A DNA stretch of 63,295 nucleotides from Flavobacteriales bacterium (lineage in GTDB: Bacteria; Bacteroidota; Bacteroidia; Flavobacteriales; Weeksellaceae). Location of the stretch: NCBI GenBank assembly GCA_002747105.1, contig PDSY01000003.1, positions 1 through 63,295 of the forward strand. Reading direction: 5' to 3'. The notes under the pieces were generated by a model. It saw only the letters and a list, made by a program, of their open reading frames with translations, did no database searches and was not told the DNA's origin. Positions 24,486 through 32,813 of the stretch are shown here, piece after piece (position 1 is the first letter of the stretch; each line of letters begins with the position of its first letter). The position numbers and the translations under genes were made by a program.

Positions 24486-25001
24486 ATGAAAAAAATATTT
24501 TTGGTAGCTGCTATTGCACTAATGGGAGCAACAACAGTAAACGCTCAATCGGGGAATTTCAAAGTAGGTGCACATATAGGTTTGCCAGTGAGTGATTTAA
24601 TTACTACTTATACCTTTAATACTGGAGTAGATGTATCTTATACATTGAATGTATCAGAGCATTTTAATCTTGGAATAACAACGGGATATTCTTATTATTT
24701 TGGTAAAACGATAAAAATTAGCAACACTCCATTCTTAGAAGTACCTGATTTGGGAATAATTCCAATAGCCGCTACAGGAGAATACTTATTTCCATCAAAA
24801 ATATATTTAAGTACGGATTTAGGGTACGCTTTCTTTACAAATACTGGCGCCAATGCCTATAGTGGAGCATTTTATTATCAACCAAAAATAGGTTATAAAT
24901 TTGGTGCAAGTGAAGGATATGTAGGTTATAAAAGAATGAGTAAGGATGGCGGGGCTTTATCTTCTATTAACTTAGGTTATGCTTTTACGATTGGTAAATA
25001 A
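24486..25001 (+). CDS. small outer-membrane beta-barrel protein, copy 1
   Basis: A 171-residue protein with a signal peptide ending at VNAQ (about 18-21), then about eight amphipathic strands (for example FNLGITTGYSYYFG, IYLSTDLGYAFF and YYQPKIGYKFG), an OmpX/OmpW-like porin-family barrel. The C terminus INLGYAFTIGK lacks a terminal Phe but has an aromatic near the end. It is clearly homologous along its whole length to the next gene, differing mainly in the loops. Function unknown; small barrels of this kind can act in adhesion or permeability. Confidence 0.85.
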   Translation: MKKIFLVAAIALMGATTVNAQSGNFKVGAHIGLPVSDLITTYTFNTGVDVSYTLNVSEHFNLGITTGYSYYFGKTIKISNTPFLEVPDLGIIPIAATGEYLFPSKIYLSTDLGYAFFTNTGANAYSGAFYYQPKIGYKFGASEGYVGYKRMSKDGGALSSINLGYAFTIGK

Positions 25002-25022
25002 AAATAAGAAATACTTAAAAAT

Positions 25023-25055
25023 AAAATCGCCTGAAAGTAATTTTTAGGCGATTTT
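25023..25055 (+). terminator. intrinsic terminator between the duplicated OMP genes
   Basis: aaaatcgcct and aggcgatttt form a perfect 10-bp stem with a 13-base loop, followed by T-rich sequence. Confidence 0.85.
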
Positions 25056-25102
25056 TATTTTATGATATTTGTTATAAAAGGTGCTTTTTGTAAAATATTT
25101 CG

Positions 25103-25133
25103 TTTGTTTATACCTGAAAAAGTATTAAATTTG
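25103..25133 (+). promoter_or_regulatory. promoter of the second duplicated OMP gene
   Basis: TTTG (25103-25106), 19 bases, then TAAATTTG (25126-25133), the same as upstream of copy 1. Confidence 0.8.
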
Positions 25134-25157
25134 TTTCAAGATAAAAGTTGATATAAA

Positions 25158-25673
25158 ATGAAAAAGTTATTTTTAGCAAGTGCCATTGCACTAATGGGAG
25201 CAACAACAGTAAACGCTCAATCAGGGAATTTCAAAGTAGGTGCACATGTAGGTTTACCTGTGGGTGATTTATCTGCTGCTTATGTTTTTAATGTTGGAGC
25301 AGATGTATCTTATATATTGAATGTATCAGAGAATTTTAATCTTGGATTAACGACAGGATATTCTCATTATTTTGGAGAAGAATTAGAAGTTAACAATAGC
25401 CCGTTATTAAAAATTCCTGATTTTGGTTTGGTTCCAATAGCAGTTACAGGTGAATATTTGTTTACGCCAAAGGTATATTTAGGTACGGATTTAGGGTATG
25501 CTTTCTTTACAAATGCTGATAAGGGTGCTGATAATGGAGCATTGTACTATCAGCCAAAAATAGGATATAAATTTGGCGCAAGTGAAGTATATGTAGGTTA
25601 CAAAGGAATGAGTAAGGATGGTGAGTCTTTATCTTCTATTAACTTAGGTTATGCTTTTACGATTGGTAAATAA
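25158..25673 (+). CDS. small outer-membrane beta-barrel protein, copy 2
   Basis: A 171-residue paralogue of the upstream gene with the same signal peptide (IALMGATTVNAQ), the same strand order and an identical C-terminal SSINLGYAFTIGK. Differences cluster in surface-loop regions (about 39-46, 73-82 and 118-126). Both copies keep intact frames and promoters, so both are probably made. Diversification of loops could change exposed epitopes or binding; this is inference. Confidence 0.85.
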   Translation: MKKLFLASAIALMGATTVNAQSGNFKVGAHVGLPVGDLSAAYVFNVGADVSYILNVSENFNLGLTTGYSHYFGEELEVNNSPLLKIPDFGLVPIAVTGEYLFTPKVYLGTDLGYAFFTNADKGADNGALYYQPKIGYKFGASEVYVGYKGMSKDGESLSSINLGYAFTIGK

Positions 25674-25721
25674 AAACCAACGGAAGTTACAAAGCTATAA
25701 AGTTACGAGATTATAAAAATA

Positions 25722-25749
25722 GTAGAGATGCAATGCGTTGCATCTCTAC
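25722..25749. repeat. palindromic repeat, gtagagatgcaa type
   Basis: A perfect 12-bp inverted repeat gtagagatgcaa/ttgcatctctac with a 4-base loop, followed by T residues. It could also end transcription of the OMP gene. Confidence 0.8.
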
Positions 25750-25822
25750 ATTTTTGATTATATTTCTGTTAGAATAAATTCTAACACCATGATATCAATC
25801 GTCGCTATGCTACTCAATTATG

Positions 25823-25858
25823 CAGACGCAATACATTGCAATACATTGCGTCTCTACT
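25823..25858. repeat. palindromic repeat, agacgcaat type, with 10-base duplication
   Basis: agacgcaat/attgcgtct arms surround two direct copies of aatacattgc (25831-25850). It shares the outer form (…agacgcaa/ttgcgtctctac) with the element at 25722, so both belong to one repeat family. Confidence 0.75.
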
Positions 25859-25885
25859 TTGAACTTTATAAACTTTAAACTCAAA

Positions 25886-25917
25886 AAAGAGACTATCTTT
25901 TTAGACAGTCTCTTTTG
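25886..25917. terminator. intrinsic terminator for gcdH
   Basis: aaaagagact and agtctctttt pair with a further partly paired inner stem; on the minus strand the T-run lies downstream of gcdH. Confidence 0.8.
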
Positions 25918-25946
25918 TTATTTACAAATTAAATGGACGCTAATTT

Positions 25947-27128
25947 TTAAGAAAAAGCGTTAATTCCTGTAATATCTAAACCTGTAATCAATAAGTGGAT
26001 ATCGTGTGTTCCTTCATAAGTGATTACCGATTCTAAATTGGCTGCATGTCGCATCATCGGGAATTCTCCCATAATACCCATTCCACCAAGCATTTGGCGA
26101 CTTTCTCTTGCGATATCAATTGCCATTTTTACATTATTTCGCTTCGCCATAGAAATCTGTGCTGGACTTGCTGTATGAGCGTTTTTCAAATTTCCTAACT
26201 GCAAGCAAAGCAACTGAGCCTTCGTGATTTCTGTTAAAAATTCGGCTAATTTTTTCTGTTGAAGTTGGAAAGATCCGATTGGTTTTCCAAATTGTTTTCT
26301 CTCCTTAGAATACTGAACAGCAGTACAATAGCAATCAATCGCCGCTCCTATTACTCCCCAAGAAATCCCATATCTCGCTGAATTTAAACACGATAAAGGT
26401 CCTCTTAGTCCTTCTACTTTTGGCAATAAATTTTCTTTTGGAACTTTCACATTATCAAAAACCAACTCTCCTGTTTTCGATGCTCTTAAACTCCATTTGT
26501 TGTGTGTTTCAGGCGTTGTAAAACCTTCCATATCTCTTTCTACAATCATCCCTCTTACCTTTCCATCTTCTCCTTTTGCCCAAACTACGGCAATATCACA
26601 AAGTGGAGCGTTGGTAATCCACATTTTAGCACCATTTAATAAATAATGGTCACCCATATCTTTATAATAGGTTTCCATAGAACTCGGATCTGAACCATGA
26701 TTAGGCTCTGTCAATCCAAAGGCACCAATCATATCTCCACTCGCTAAATGTGGCAAATATTTTTTCTTCTGTTCTTCCGAACCAAATTCATTGATTGGGA
26801 ACATTACCAAAGAACTCTGAACAGATGCCGCTGAACGAATCGCAGAATCTCCTCTTTCTAATTCTTGCATAATCAAACCATAAGAAATTTGGTCTAAACC
26901 TGCACCTCCGTATTCTTCTGGAATATATGGTCCTAATGCTCCGATGTTCCCCAATTCTTTCATTAGGTTTGGAATATCGGTGTGATTCTGACAAGCGTCG
27001 TCAATTTTTGGCATGACAAAACTTTGTACCCACTCTCTAACGGATTGGCGAATAAGTTTGTGTTCTTCTGTAAGTAAACTATCCATTCCGTAATAATCAG
27101 GAATAGTGTTTAATGGATAATAAGACAT
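25947..27128 (-). CDS. gcdH: glutaryl-CoA dehydrogenase-like acyl-CoA dehydrogenase
   Basis: A 393-residue FAD enzyme of the acyl-CoA dehydrogenase fold. Glutaryl-CoA dehydrogenase converts glutaryl-CoA to crotonyl-CoA plus CO2 in lysine and tryptophan breakdown. The catalytic base is Glu in YEGTHDIH (E372), and RSAASVQSSLVM (about 99-110) matches the segment with the glutaryl-specific Arg. FGLTEPNHGSDPSSM and WITNAP are FAD-contact motifs. It lies upstream of a terminator and about 100 bases downstream of fabI on the same strand. Assignment as GcdH rather than another short-branched enzyme rests on those two motifs. Confidence 0.87.
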   Translation of the reverse strand: MSYYPLNTIPDYYGMDSLLTEEHKLIRQSVREWVQSFVMPKIDDACQNHTDIPNLMKELGNIGALGPYIPEEYGGAGLDQISYGLIMQELERGDSAIRSAASVQSSLVMFPINEFGSEEQKKKYLPHLASGDMIGAFGLTEPNHGSDPSSMETYYKDMGDHYLLNGAKMWITNAPLCDIAVVWAKGEDGKVRGMIVERDMEGFTTPETHNKWSLRASKTGELVFDNVKVPKENLLPKVEGLRGPLSCLNSARYGISWGVIGAAIDCYCTAVQYSKERKQFGKPIGSFQLQQKKLAEFLTEITKAQLLCLQLGNLKNAHTASPAQISMAKRNNVKMAIDIARESRQMLGGMGIMGEFPMMRHAANLESVITYEGTHDIHLLITGLDITGINAFS

Positions 27129-27224
27129 TTTTTATATTTTTTATTTATATTTTTATTTAAGGACCCAGAGTAGAAAAATGAATATAGTTTCATTTCTAAT
27201 TTCTATTCTCTAATTTCTATTTTT

Positions 27225-28031
27225 TTATTCTTCGTATTTATCAACAATTTTTTGAGAAACTCCCGTTTGGCTGAAACCTCCATCATGATAAAGATTTTGC
27301 ATGGTAACTTTTTTGGTTAAGTCCGAGAAAAGCGAAACACAATAGTCCGCACAATCGTTAGCATCTGCATTACCTAATGGCGACATATCTTCTGCAAAGT
27401 TAAAGAACCCTTTGATTCCTTTTACACCTTCACCTGCTTTTGTCATCACGGGAGACTGAGAAATGGTATTCACACGCACTTTTCTTTCTCCCCAATAATA
27501 ACCAAAACTTCTTGCAATAGACTCCAAATAAGATTTGTTATCCGCCATATCCCCATAATTTGGGAAAACCCTTTGAGCGGCGATATAAGATAAAGCCAAG
27601 ATACTTCCCCATTCGTTCATACAATCTTTATCCCAAGCTGTTTTCATTACTTTATGAAAAGAAACAGCAGATACATCCCAACCTTTTTCTAAATATTTAT
27701 AGTTAGATTCGGTATAAGATTTTCCTTTTCTAATATTGACAGACATTCCGATAGAATGAAGAATGAAATCTATTTTTCCAAATTTTTCAATCGCTGCATC
27801 GAATAATTTTTCCAAATCTTCCATACTCGTTGCATCTGCAGGAACGACTTCTGAGTTTGTTTTTTCTGCTAATTGGTTTATTTCTCCCATTCTCATTGCG
27901 ATAGGAGCGTTGGATAAAATGAACTCTGCCCCTTCTTCGTGACATTTTTCTGCCACTTTCCAAGCGATAGATTGGTCATTTAATGCTCCAAAAATAATTC
28001 CCTTTTTTCCTTTTAATAATCCGTATGACAT
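27225..28031 (-). CDS. fabI: enoyl-[acyl-carrier-protein] reductase FabI
   Basis: About 268 residues, starting at the ATG complementary to 28029-28031 (MSYGLLKGKKGII); the longer frame begins upstream of the promoter's -7 box. It reduces trans-2-enoyl-ACP with NAD(P)H, the last step of each fatty-acid elongation cycle. The divergent SDR motif Tyr-x6-Lys is seen as YGDMADNK, with the flanking SYIAAQRVFP and RVNTISQSPVMTKAG. The nucleotide-binding region is KGIIFGALNDQSIAW. Location is cytoplasmic. FabI is the known target of triclosan-type inhibitors. Confidence 0.93.
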   Translation of the reverse strand: MSYGLLKGKKGIIFGALNDQSIAWKVAEKCHEEGAEFILSNAPIAMRMGEINQLAEKTNSEVVPADATSMEDLEKLFDAAIEKFGKIDFILHSIGMSVNIRKGKSYTESNYKYLEKGWDVSAVSFHKVMKTAWDKDCMNEWGSILALSYIAAQRVFPNYGDMADNKSYLESIARSFGYYWGERKVRVNTISQSPVMTKAGEGVKGIKGFFNFAEDMSPLGNADANDCADYCVSLFSDLTKKVTMQNLYHDGGFSQTGVSQKIVDKYEE

Positions 28032-28051
28032 AATTCGTTTTTTCTTTTTAA

Positions 28052-28082
28052 CAAAAGTAAGGATTAATTTCTTACCTTTCAA
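28052..28082 (-). promoter_or_regulatory. promoter of fabI
   Basis: On the minus strand TTG (28082-28080), 20 bases, then TACTTTTG (28059-28052), 20 bases before the ATG at 28031. Confidence 0.65.
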
Positions 28083-28249
28083 CAAAAATTGAATCTTTAT
28101 GAAAAAAAAGATGTGATTAGGTCGAAAAAAATGATTGGGTCAAAATGTGATTTTAGGAGTGACTTTAAGGCTTGAATTTGTTAAGGTGTATGCATTAATT
28201 TTGATGCTTAAAATTTTAAAAAATTAAATTAAATTTCCACTATTTTTTT

Positions 28250-28257
28250 TACCTTTG
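28250..28257 (+). promoter_or_regulatory. -7 promoter box for deoC
   Basis: TACCTTTG matches TAnnTTTG and lies 22 bases before the deoC start; no clear -33 element. Confidence 0.45.
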
Positions 28258-28279
28258 TCCCACATTTAAAACGAGTATT

Positions 28280-28999
28280 ATGAGAGTTCAAGATTATTTA
28301 GATTCTACTTATCTAAAAACACCAGAGCAGTCAGGTTTATCGGAATCAGAAACATTACAAATCGTGAAAGATTTAGCTCAAGAAGCGATTGATAATGCGT
28401 TTTTTGCAGTGATGATTAGACCTAATTTAGTAAAAGAAATTAAAACTTTTCTTCAGCAGTCGGATAATAAGGTGGTTTTGGGAACGGTAATCGGTTTTCA
28501 TGAGGGAACTTATGCTATTCAGGAGAAATTAGCCGAATCCAAAAAAGCCATTGAAGACGGAGCAGACGAGTTGGATTTTGTCATTAATTATGAAGCCTTT
28601 AAAAAAGGAGAGATAGATTTAGTACAAAAAGAGGTATTGGAATGTACTCAGCTTTGTTTGGATCACAATAAAGTGGCTAAATGGATTATTGAAATTGCAG
28701 CTTTAACGGACGAAGAAATCGTGGCAATTACAAAATTAATCCGAGAGGTTTCCGAGAAACATTTTGATGAGTCAGATTGGTCAAAAATTTTCGTTAAATC
28801 TTCAACAGGATTTTATCAAACAGAAGGTGGAAAACCTAATGGAGCTACTTTTGAGGGAATCAAATTGATGTTAGATAACGCAGGAAAATTGCCTGTAAAA
28901 GCAGCAGGTGGCGTTAGAACTCCTGACGACGCCAAAAAAATGATAGAAATGGGCGTGAAGAGAATTGGAACTTCTTCGGCTAAGAAGTTGGTATCCTAA
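28280..28999 (+). CDS. deoC: deoxyribose-phosphate aldolase
   Basis: A 239-residue class I aldolase that splits 2-deoxyribose-5-phosphate into glyceraldehyde-3-phosphate and acetaldehyde in nucleoside breakdown. The Schiff-base Lys lies in IFVKSSTGF (about residue 174), the proton-relay Asp/Lys in DELDFVINY (about 95-103) and VKAAGGVRT (about 212-220). It forms a TIM barrel in the cytoplasm. Monocistronic, ended by a strong shared terminator. Confidence 0.95.
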   Translation: MRVQDYLDSTYLKTPEQSGLSESETLQIVKDLAQEAIDNAFFAVMIRPNLVKEIKTFLQQSDNKVVLGTVIGFHEGTYAIQEKLAESKKAIEDGADELDFVINYEAFKKGEIDLVQKEVLECTQLCLDHNKVAKWIIEIAALTDEEIVAITKLIREVSEKHFDESDWSKIFVKSSTGFYQTEGGKPNGATFEGIKLMLDNAGKLPVKAAGGVRTPDDAKKMIEMGVKRIGTSSAKKLVS

Positions 29000-29076
29000 C
29001 CTTTACAACCGATAAATAGTGATATTTATAGTGTTGGCAAGTCTTGTTGTTAATACTTTTCATACCACTTGAAAAC

Positions 29077-29118
29077 ATAAAAACAAAGATGAACTTAATG
29101 GTTCATCTTTGTTTTTAT
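29077..29118. terminator. bidirectional intrinsic terminator
   Basis: aaaaacaaagatgaac and gttcatctttgttttt form a 16-bp stem with a loop of a few bases between convergent genes. Confidence 0.9.
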
Positions 29119-29127
29119 GATATTAGT

Positions 29128-30735
29128 TTACAATCCGTAAATTTTATAATCTTTTGGTGCTTTTACTTTGTAAGTAACCCTTAGGGTTATTTTTTCATTT
29201 GGTTTCAGTTTTTTGTTCCAAGTTAGGATATGTTTTTGTTTATCCACTTTGGCACCAGAAGACTCTACAAGATCTATTTCAATTTTTTCATTTTCGCTGA
29301 TAGGATATCTATCTTGAATTTCAATTTCAATTTTTTCTTTCTTTTTATTACTAATGACCAAGTCATAAGATTTCACCAAATCTTTGTTATTGGATAAAAA
29401 CTGACCCGATTTATTTTTCTTCACATAGACTTTATTGATGTTTACCCTTGGGTCATTCCCCATCGTGATTTTAAGTGCTTCATCGGTTTGATTGGTATTT
29501 AATCTTGTTTCACCAATGTACATTCCATCAAAAATAATTTTCGCAGGAGCAGAAATAAAATCATACTGGGCAAAGTCTTTTATTTTGGCAACTAAATAGG
29601 CTTGTTTACTTAATGATGGAGCGGTATAATGCTCAAATTTCGCTTTTATATTTTGGTTTTTGATATCTATTAAATGATTTTCATCGTCCAAAATATCATA
29701 AGGAATATCAATATCATAACTCGTGTTAAGCATATTTACCGAAGTGGAATATCCTACAGCGACCTCTTCTTCAAGGCTTGCTTCCCTGCGTACATTATTT
29801 GATTTGTTAATTTGTACTCCTGCTACTTGCCCTTGTAAGTATCCTTTATCTTTTTGTAGACTATTATAAGATAATATCCACGGATATATTTTAGGAGCAT
29901 TGTTATTTCGATTATATCTACTACTGATAAGGTTTACTTTTACGCTTTTCCAGTCTAAACCAGAATTTTGATAAACGCTTGCTTTCAGATAGGTTTGCAA
30001 AGATTTGGTTTTACTATTGGCTTTTATCTCGTACATCGGACTCCATCTGGCTTGATAAGTGAGATAATTAATATTAAATTTTACTTTTCCTGCTTTTTTA
30101 TTAATGATATTCAACACCAAAACGCCATCTCCCCATTCTTCTGCATAACGAGATTCGGTTCTTTTGAGTTTTTTATGGTAAATATTTTTGTTCTTTTCCC
30201 ATTTAGATAATTGATTCTTCAATTTTTCCACCTTTAATAAGAGCTCTACTCTTTTTTTATAATAAAAATCGGTAAGAGAAGATAACTGAGCCACATTAGA
30301 AGTATTAGAACCAACCAATAATTTTTGGTTATTGTCCAATAATGCTACCGATCTTTCAGTGGATTCCAACTGGATTTTTAGCGTTTGAATTTTTGTTTTT
30401 ACCAAACTTAAACTGTCCAAATATTTTTTAATTTTAGGATTGGTTTTATCAAGGTTGGTTTTATATTCATAATCTTTCGTAAATACAGAAGATAGAATAC
30501 TTACATTTTTAGAATCAGAACCCACTTGGATAGATTCTTTCTCAATTTCAGCAGAGATATTGGCAATGACCAACTCCACATTCCCTTTGGGTAAATTGAC
30601 TGAAACACTATTTTTCAATTGCCCTGCATTTTGATAAATATCTACGGCATTTACTTTGGCTTTGGTGAATATCGGTTTTTGAGCAAAATTTAAAATACTC
30701 AAAACTAAAAATGGAATGATTAATTTTTTTTTCAT
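29128..30735 (-). CDS. MuiA-family protein (DUF4140/DUF4139) with plug-like linker
   Basis: A 535-residue exported protein: signal peptide ending near FAQ (about 17-19), an N-terminal DUF4140 domain (about 25-125), a coiled coil (about 100-195) and a DUF4139 beta-rich domain (about 200-535) with YQARWSPMYEI and TYLKASVYQNSGLDW typical of the MuiA family. The family name comes from a mucoidy phenotype; the molecular role is unknown. A linker contains LQGQVAGVQI (300-309) and VAVGYST (325-331), which resemble SusC/TonB-plug signatures. It stands alone on this strand. Confidence 0.88.
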   Translation of the reverse strand: MKKKLIIPFLVLSILNFAQKPIFTKAKVNAVDIYQNAGQLKNSVSVNLPKGNVELVIANISAEIEKESIQVGSDSKNVSILSSVFTKDYEYKTNLDKTNPKIKKYLDSLSLVKTKIQTLKIQLESTERSVALLDNNQKLLVGSNTSNVAQLSSLTDFYYKKRVELLLKVEKLKNQLSKWEKNKNIYHKKLKRTESRYAEEWGDGVLVLNIINKKAGKVKFNINYLTYQARWSPMYEIKANSKTKSLQTYLKASVYQNSGLDWKSVKVNLISSRYNRNNNAPKIYPWILSYNSLQKDKGYLQGQVAGVQINKSNNVRREASLEEEVAVGYSTSVNMLNTSYDIDIPYDILDDENHLIDIKNQNIKAKFEHYTAPSLSKQAYLVAKIKDFAQYDFISAPAKIIFDGMYIGETRLNTNQTDEALKITMGNDPRVNINKVYVKKNKSGQFLSNNKDLVKSYDLVISNKKKEKIEIEIQDRYPISENEKIEIDLVESSGAKVDKQKHILTWNKKLKPNEKITLRVTYKVKAPKDYKIYGL

Positions 30736-30823
30736 TGCATGTATTTTAATTGATTGGATTAAATATATCTCATCAAATATACTAAAAAAAAAAAGAATTT
30801 TGAAAATGACCCGTTTTTGTTGA

Positions 30824-32185
30824 TTATTGATTTTTCCTTCTTTTTCTGGCTTGTTGTCTCAGCTGACCCCGATTTTTTGGTTTTTTATTAATTCCTTTTC
30901 GGATTTTTCGTTTCAGAGGACCACCCCAATTTTCCTTTTTATTCTTCTCTTTTTTCTCATGAAAAGCCTCTCCACCTTCATTGAGTTTTACTCTGGTCAA
31001 AGGTTTCATTCTAATGACCTCTTGTTCAGATGCAATTTTTTTCGGATTGATTTTCACTTCCTTTGGGAAATCTAATATTTGAACCTCTTTTTTCATTAAA
31101 AGTTCAATTTCGATAAAATCTTCCTCTTCTTTTTCCGTAATGAAAGAAACTGTTTTTCCATTTTTATCCGCTCGTCCCGTTCTTCCGATTCGATGAATAT
31201 ATTGTTCAGGAATGTTTGGGATTTCAAAATTCACCACATCTGTAATGTCCGTAATATCCAAACCACGAGCCATAATATCTGTAGTTATCAACCCTTTCAC
31301 TTCTTCATCTTGAAATCTTTTCATCGCTTTTAAACGATAGTTTTGAGATTTATTGGAATGAATCACATCAAATTGCTCAGGGAATAATTCATCAATTGTA
31401 GTAAAGAGATAATCGGCGTGTTTTTTATTATTGGTAAAAATCAACACCTTTTCCATCGCTTTATTCTCTTCGAGAAGGTGGGCTAAAAGATTAATCTTGG
31501 TATTGAAATTTTCTACTTTGTAGGCAGTTTGTTCAATTTTTTCGATAGGTGTCCCCGATTTTGCAAGCGATATTTCGATTGGATTAGGAAAATATTCGTT
31601 GAGCATATCATCCACAGCTTCGGTCATGGTTGCCGAAAAAAGAATATTTTGTCTTTTCTCTTTCATCATTTCGAAAATATGCGTCAGTTGAGGACGAAAT
31701 CCAAGATTGAGCATTTCGTCAAATTCATCGATAACCAAATGCTTAACTTCTTTTAAAGAAATGGCATTATCAATAGCTAAATCCATTGTTCGCCCAGGTG
31801 TTCCGACTAAAATATCGCAACCGTCATCAAATAACAACTTTTGAGTTCTGATATTTTTTCCACCATAAATACCAATGACTCTTGTTGTCATATTTTGGCA
31901 CAATTCTTTTAAAATATCACTCACTTGCACTACCAATTCTCTAGTCGGCACTAAAATTAAAACCGTTGGGTTTCCCGTTTTATTGTACTTCCATCTTTTG
32001 AGTAAAGGTAATAAATATGCTAAAGTTTTCCCTGTTCCTGTTTGGGCAATTCCCATTACATCTCGTCCAGACATTACGGGTTTAAAACTTTTTTCCTGAA
32101 TAGGTGTAGGAACAAATAATTCTAAATCTGCCAGTACATCTAATATTTTTTCGGATAAATCGAAATCTGCGAAAGTCTCTATCAT
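30824..32185 (-). CDS. DEAD-box RNA helicase (DEFD variant)
   Basis: About 453 residues, starting at the ATG complementary to 32183-32185 (MIETFADFDL); a longer frame to 32221 exists but starts in a promoter-like region. Q motif FVPTPIQEKSF, motif I AQTGTGKT, motif II DEFD in place of DEAD, motif III SAT and motif VI HRIGRTGRADK are all present. The tail after about residue 375 is strongly basic (KKKENWGGPLKRKIRKG), likely for RNA binding. Members unwind short RNA duplexes in ribosome assembly or mRNA turnover, notably in the cold. The DEFD spelling is common in Bacteroidota. Confidence 0.92.
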   Translation of the reverse strand: MIETFADFDLSEKILDVLADLELFVPTPIQEKSFKPVMSGRDVMGIAQTGTGKTLAYLLPLLKRWKYNKTGNPTVLILVPTRELVVQVSDILKELCQNMTTRVIGIYGGKNIRTQKLLFDDGCDILVGTPGRTMDLAIDNAISLKEVKHLVIDEFDEMLNLGFRPQLTHIFEMMKEKRQNILFSATMTEAVDDMLNEYFPNPIEISLAKSGTPIEKIEQTAYKVENFNTKINLLAHLLEENKAMEKVLIFTNNKKHADYLFTTIDELFPEQFDVIHSNKSQNYRLKAMKRFQDEEVKGLITTDIMARGLDITDITDVVNFEIPNIPEQYIHRIGRTGRADKNGKTVSFITEKEEEDFIEIELLMKKEVQILDFPKEVKINPKKIASEQEVIRMKPLTRVKLNEGGEAFHEKKEKNKKENWGGPLKRKIRKGINKKPKNRGQLRQQARKRRKNQ

Positions 32186-32333
32186 TTGGCAAAAATACTG
32201 TTTTTTTATTAGATATAACACCTCAAGCCAAGCTTATACACTCAGAACAAAATCATACTTCGTTAAAATATGTTAAAAATAAAACAAACCGATTTAATCA
32301 TATAAAAAACAATATTTTAAAAATGATATTTCA

Positions 32334-32457
32334 CTCTTTTGTCTTGAAACAAAAGAGCCAAAAATTCAAGACTGCGGAAATTCGGCTAAAAATAAAGTCA
32401 AAAATCTAAAATTTCTAAAACTTGCTCCGAGGTCTTTTTTCCGAGGGTAAAAATTAG
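32334..32457 (+). repeat. dispersed-type repeat with hairpin
   Basis: ctcttttgt (32334-32342) and acaaaagag (32349-32357) make a perfect 9-bp hairpin, followed by ccaaaaattcaagactgcgg and, at about 32420-32445, a partly paired ctccgagg/ccgagg stretch. I recall near-identical sequence motifs from intergenic regions of other Bacteroidota; this is memory, not a search. Confidence 0.55.
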
Positions 32458-32780
32458 CTCTTTCTACTCAAACCAATTAAACTACTTATTACCAACCAAT
32501 TAAATCAATTATTAAATATTATAAAAAGTATGATTTCAGCTTGCTTATACGCTTGATAAATTTTCAGGAAACAATATTGAAGCTTAAATCATTTATTAAT
32601 TTTCATCAAAGGACTATCGATTCTATTAAATATCATATGCAATAAATTAATATTCAAAACAATAAATAAAGAAACAGTAGAAGCAATTAGATGTTCAATA
32701 CAGTATGTTTTTGGACTGATAAAAGTACACCTGTCCCCTATCGGATTAGCTTAAATCCTCCATTCTAAATAATAATTCAC

Positions 32781-32788
32781 TACATTTG
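32781..32788 (+). promoter_or_regulatory. -7 promoter box for rlmD
   Basis: TACATTTG matches TAnnTTTG and is 25 bases before the start codon. Confidence 0.5.
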
Positions 32789-32813
32789 CACCTGATTTTT
32801 TAATGAAAAACCC

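Larger units (their letters stand above)
24357..25680 (+). repeat. tandem duplication, about 671-base unit, of an OMP gene with its promoter
   Basis: Two units (about 24372-25011 and 25041-25680) each carry the aggcgattt hairpin arm, the same promoter region with gtttgtttatacctgaaaaa, and a 516-base gene. Start codons are 672 bases apart. The similarity stops after the second gene's stop. Confidence 0.85.
32186..32813. other. 628-base gene-free region between divergent genes
   Basis: No credible gene. It holds the likely repeat at 32334-32457, A/T-rich sequence, and the rlmD promoter box near its right end. I see no tRNA and no recognised riboswitch. Confidence 0.65.

Noticed and set aside
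25722..25858. CRISPR array
   Set aside because: Only two palindromes of unequal length with no regular spacer spacing and no cas genes.
32186..32813. A hidden small gene in the long gap
   Set aside because: No open frame of meaningful length with a start, promoter box and coding-like composition was found.
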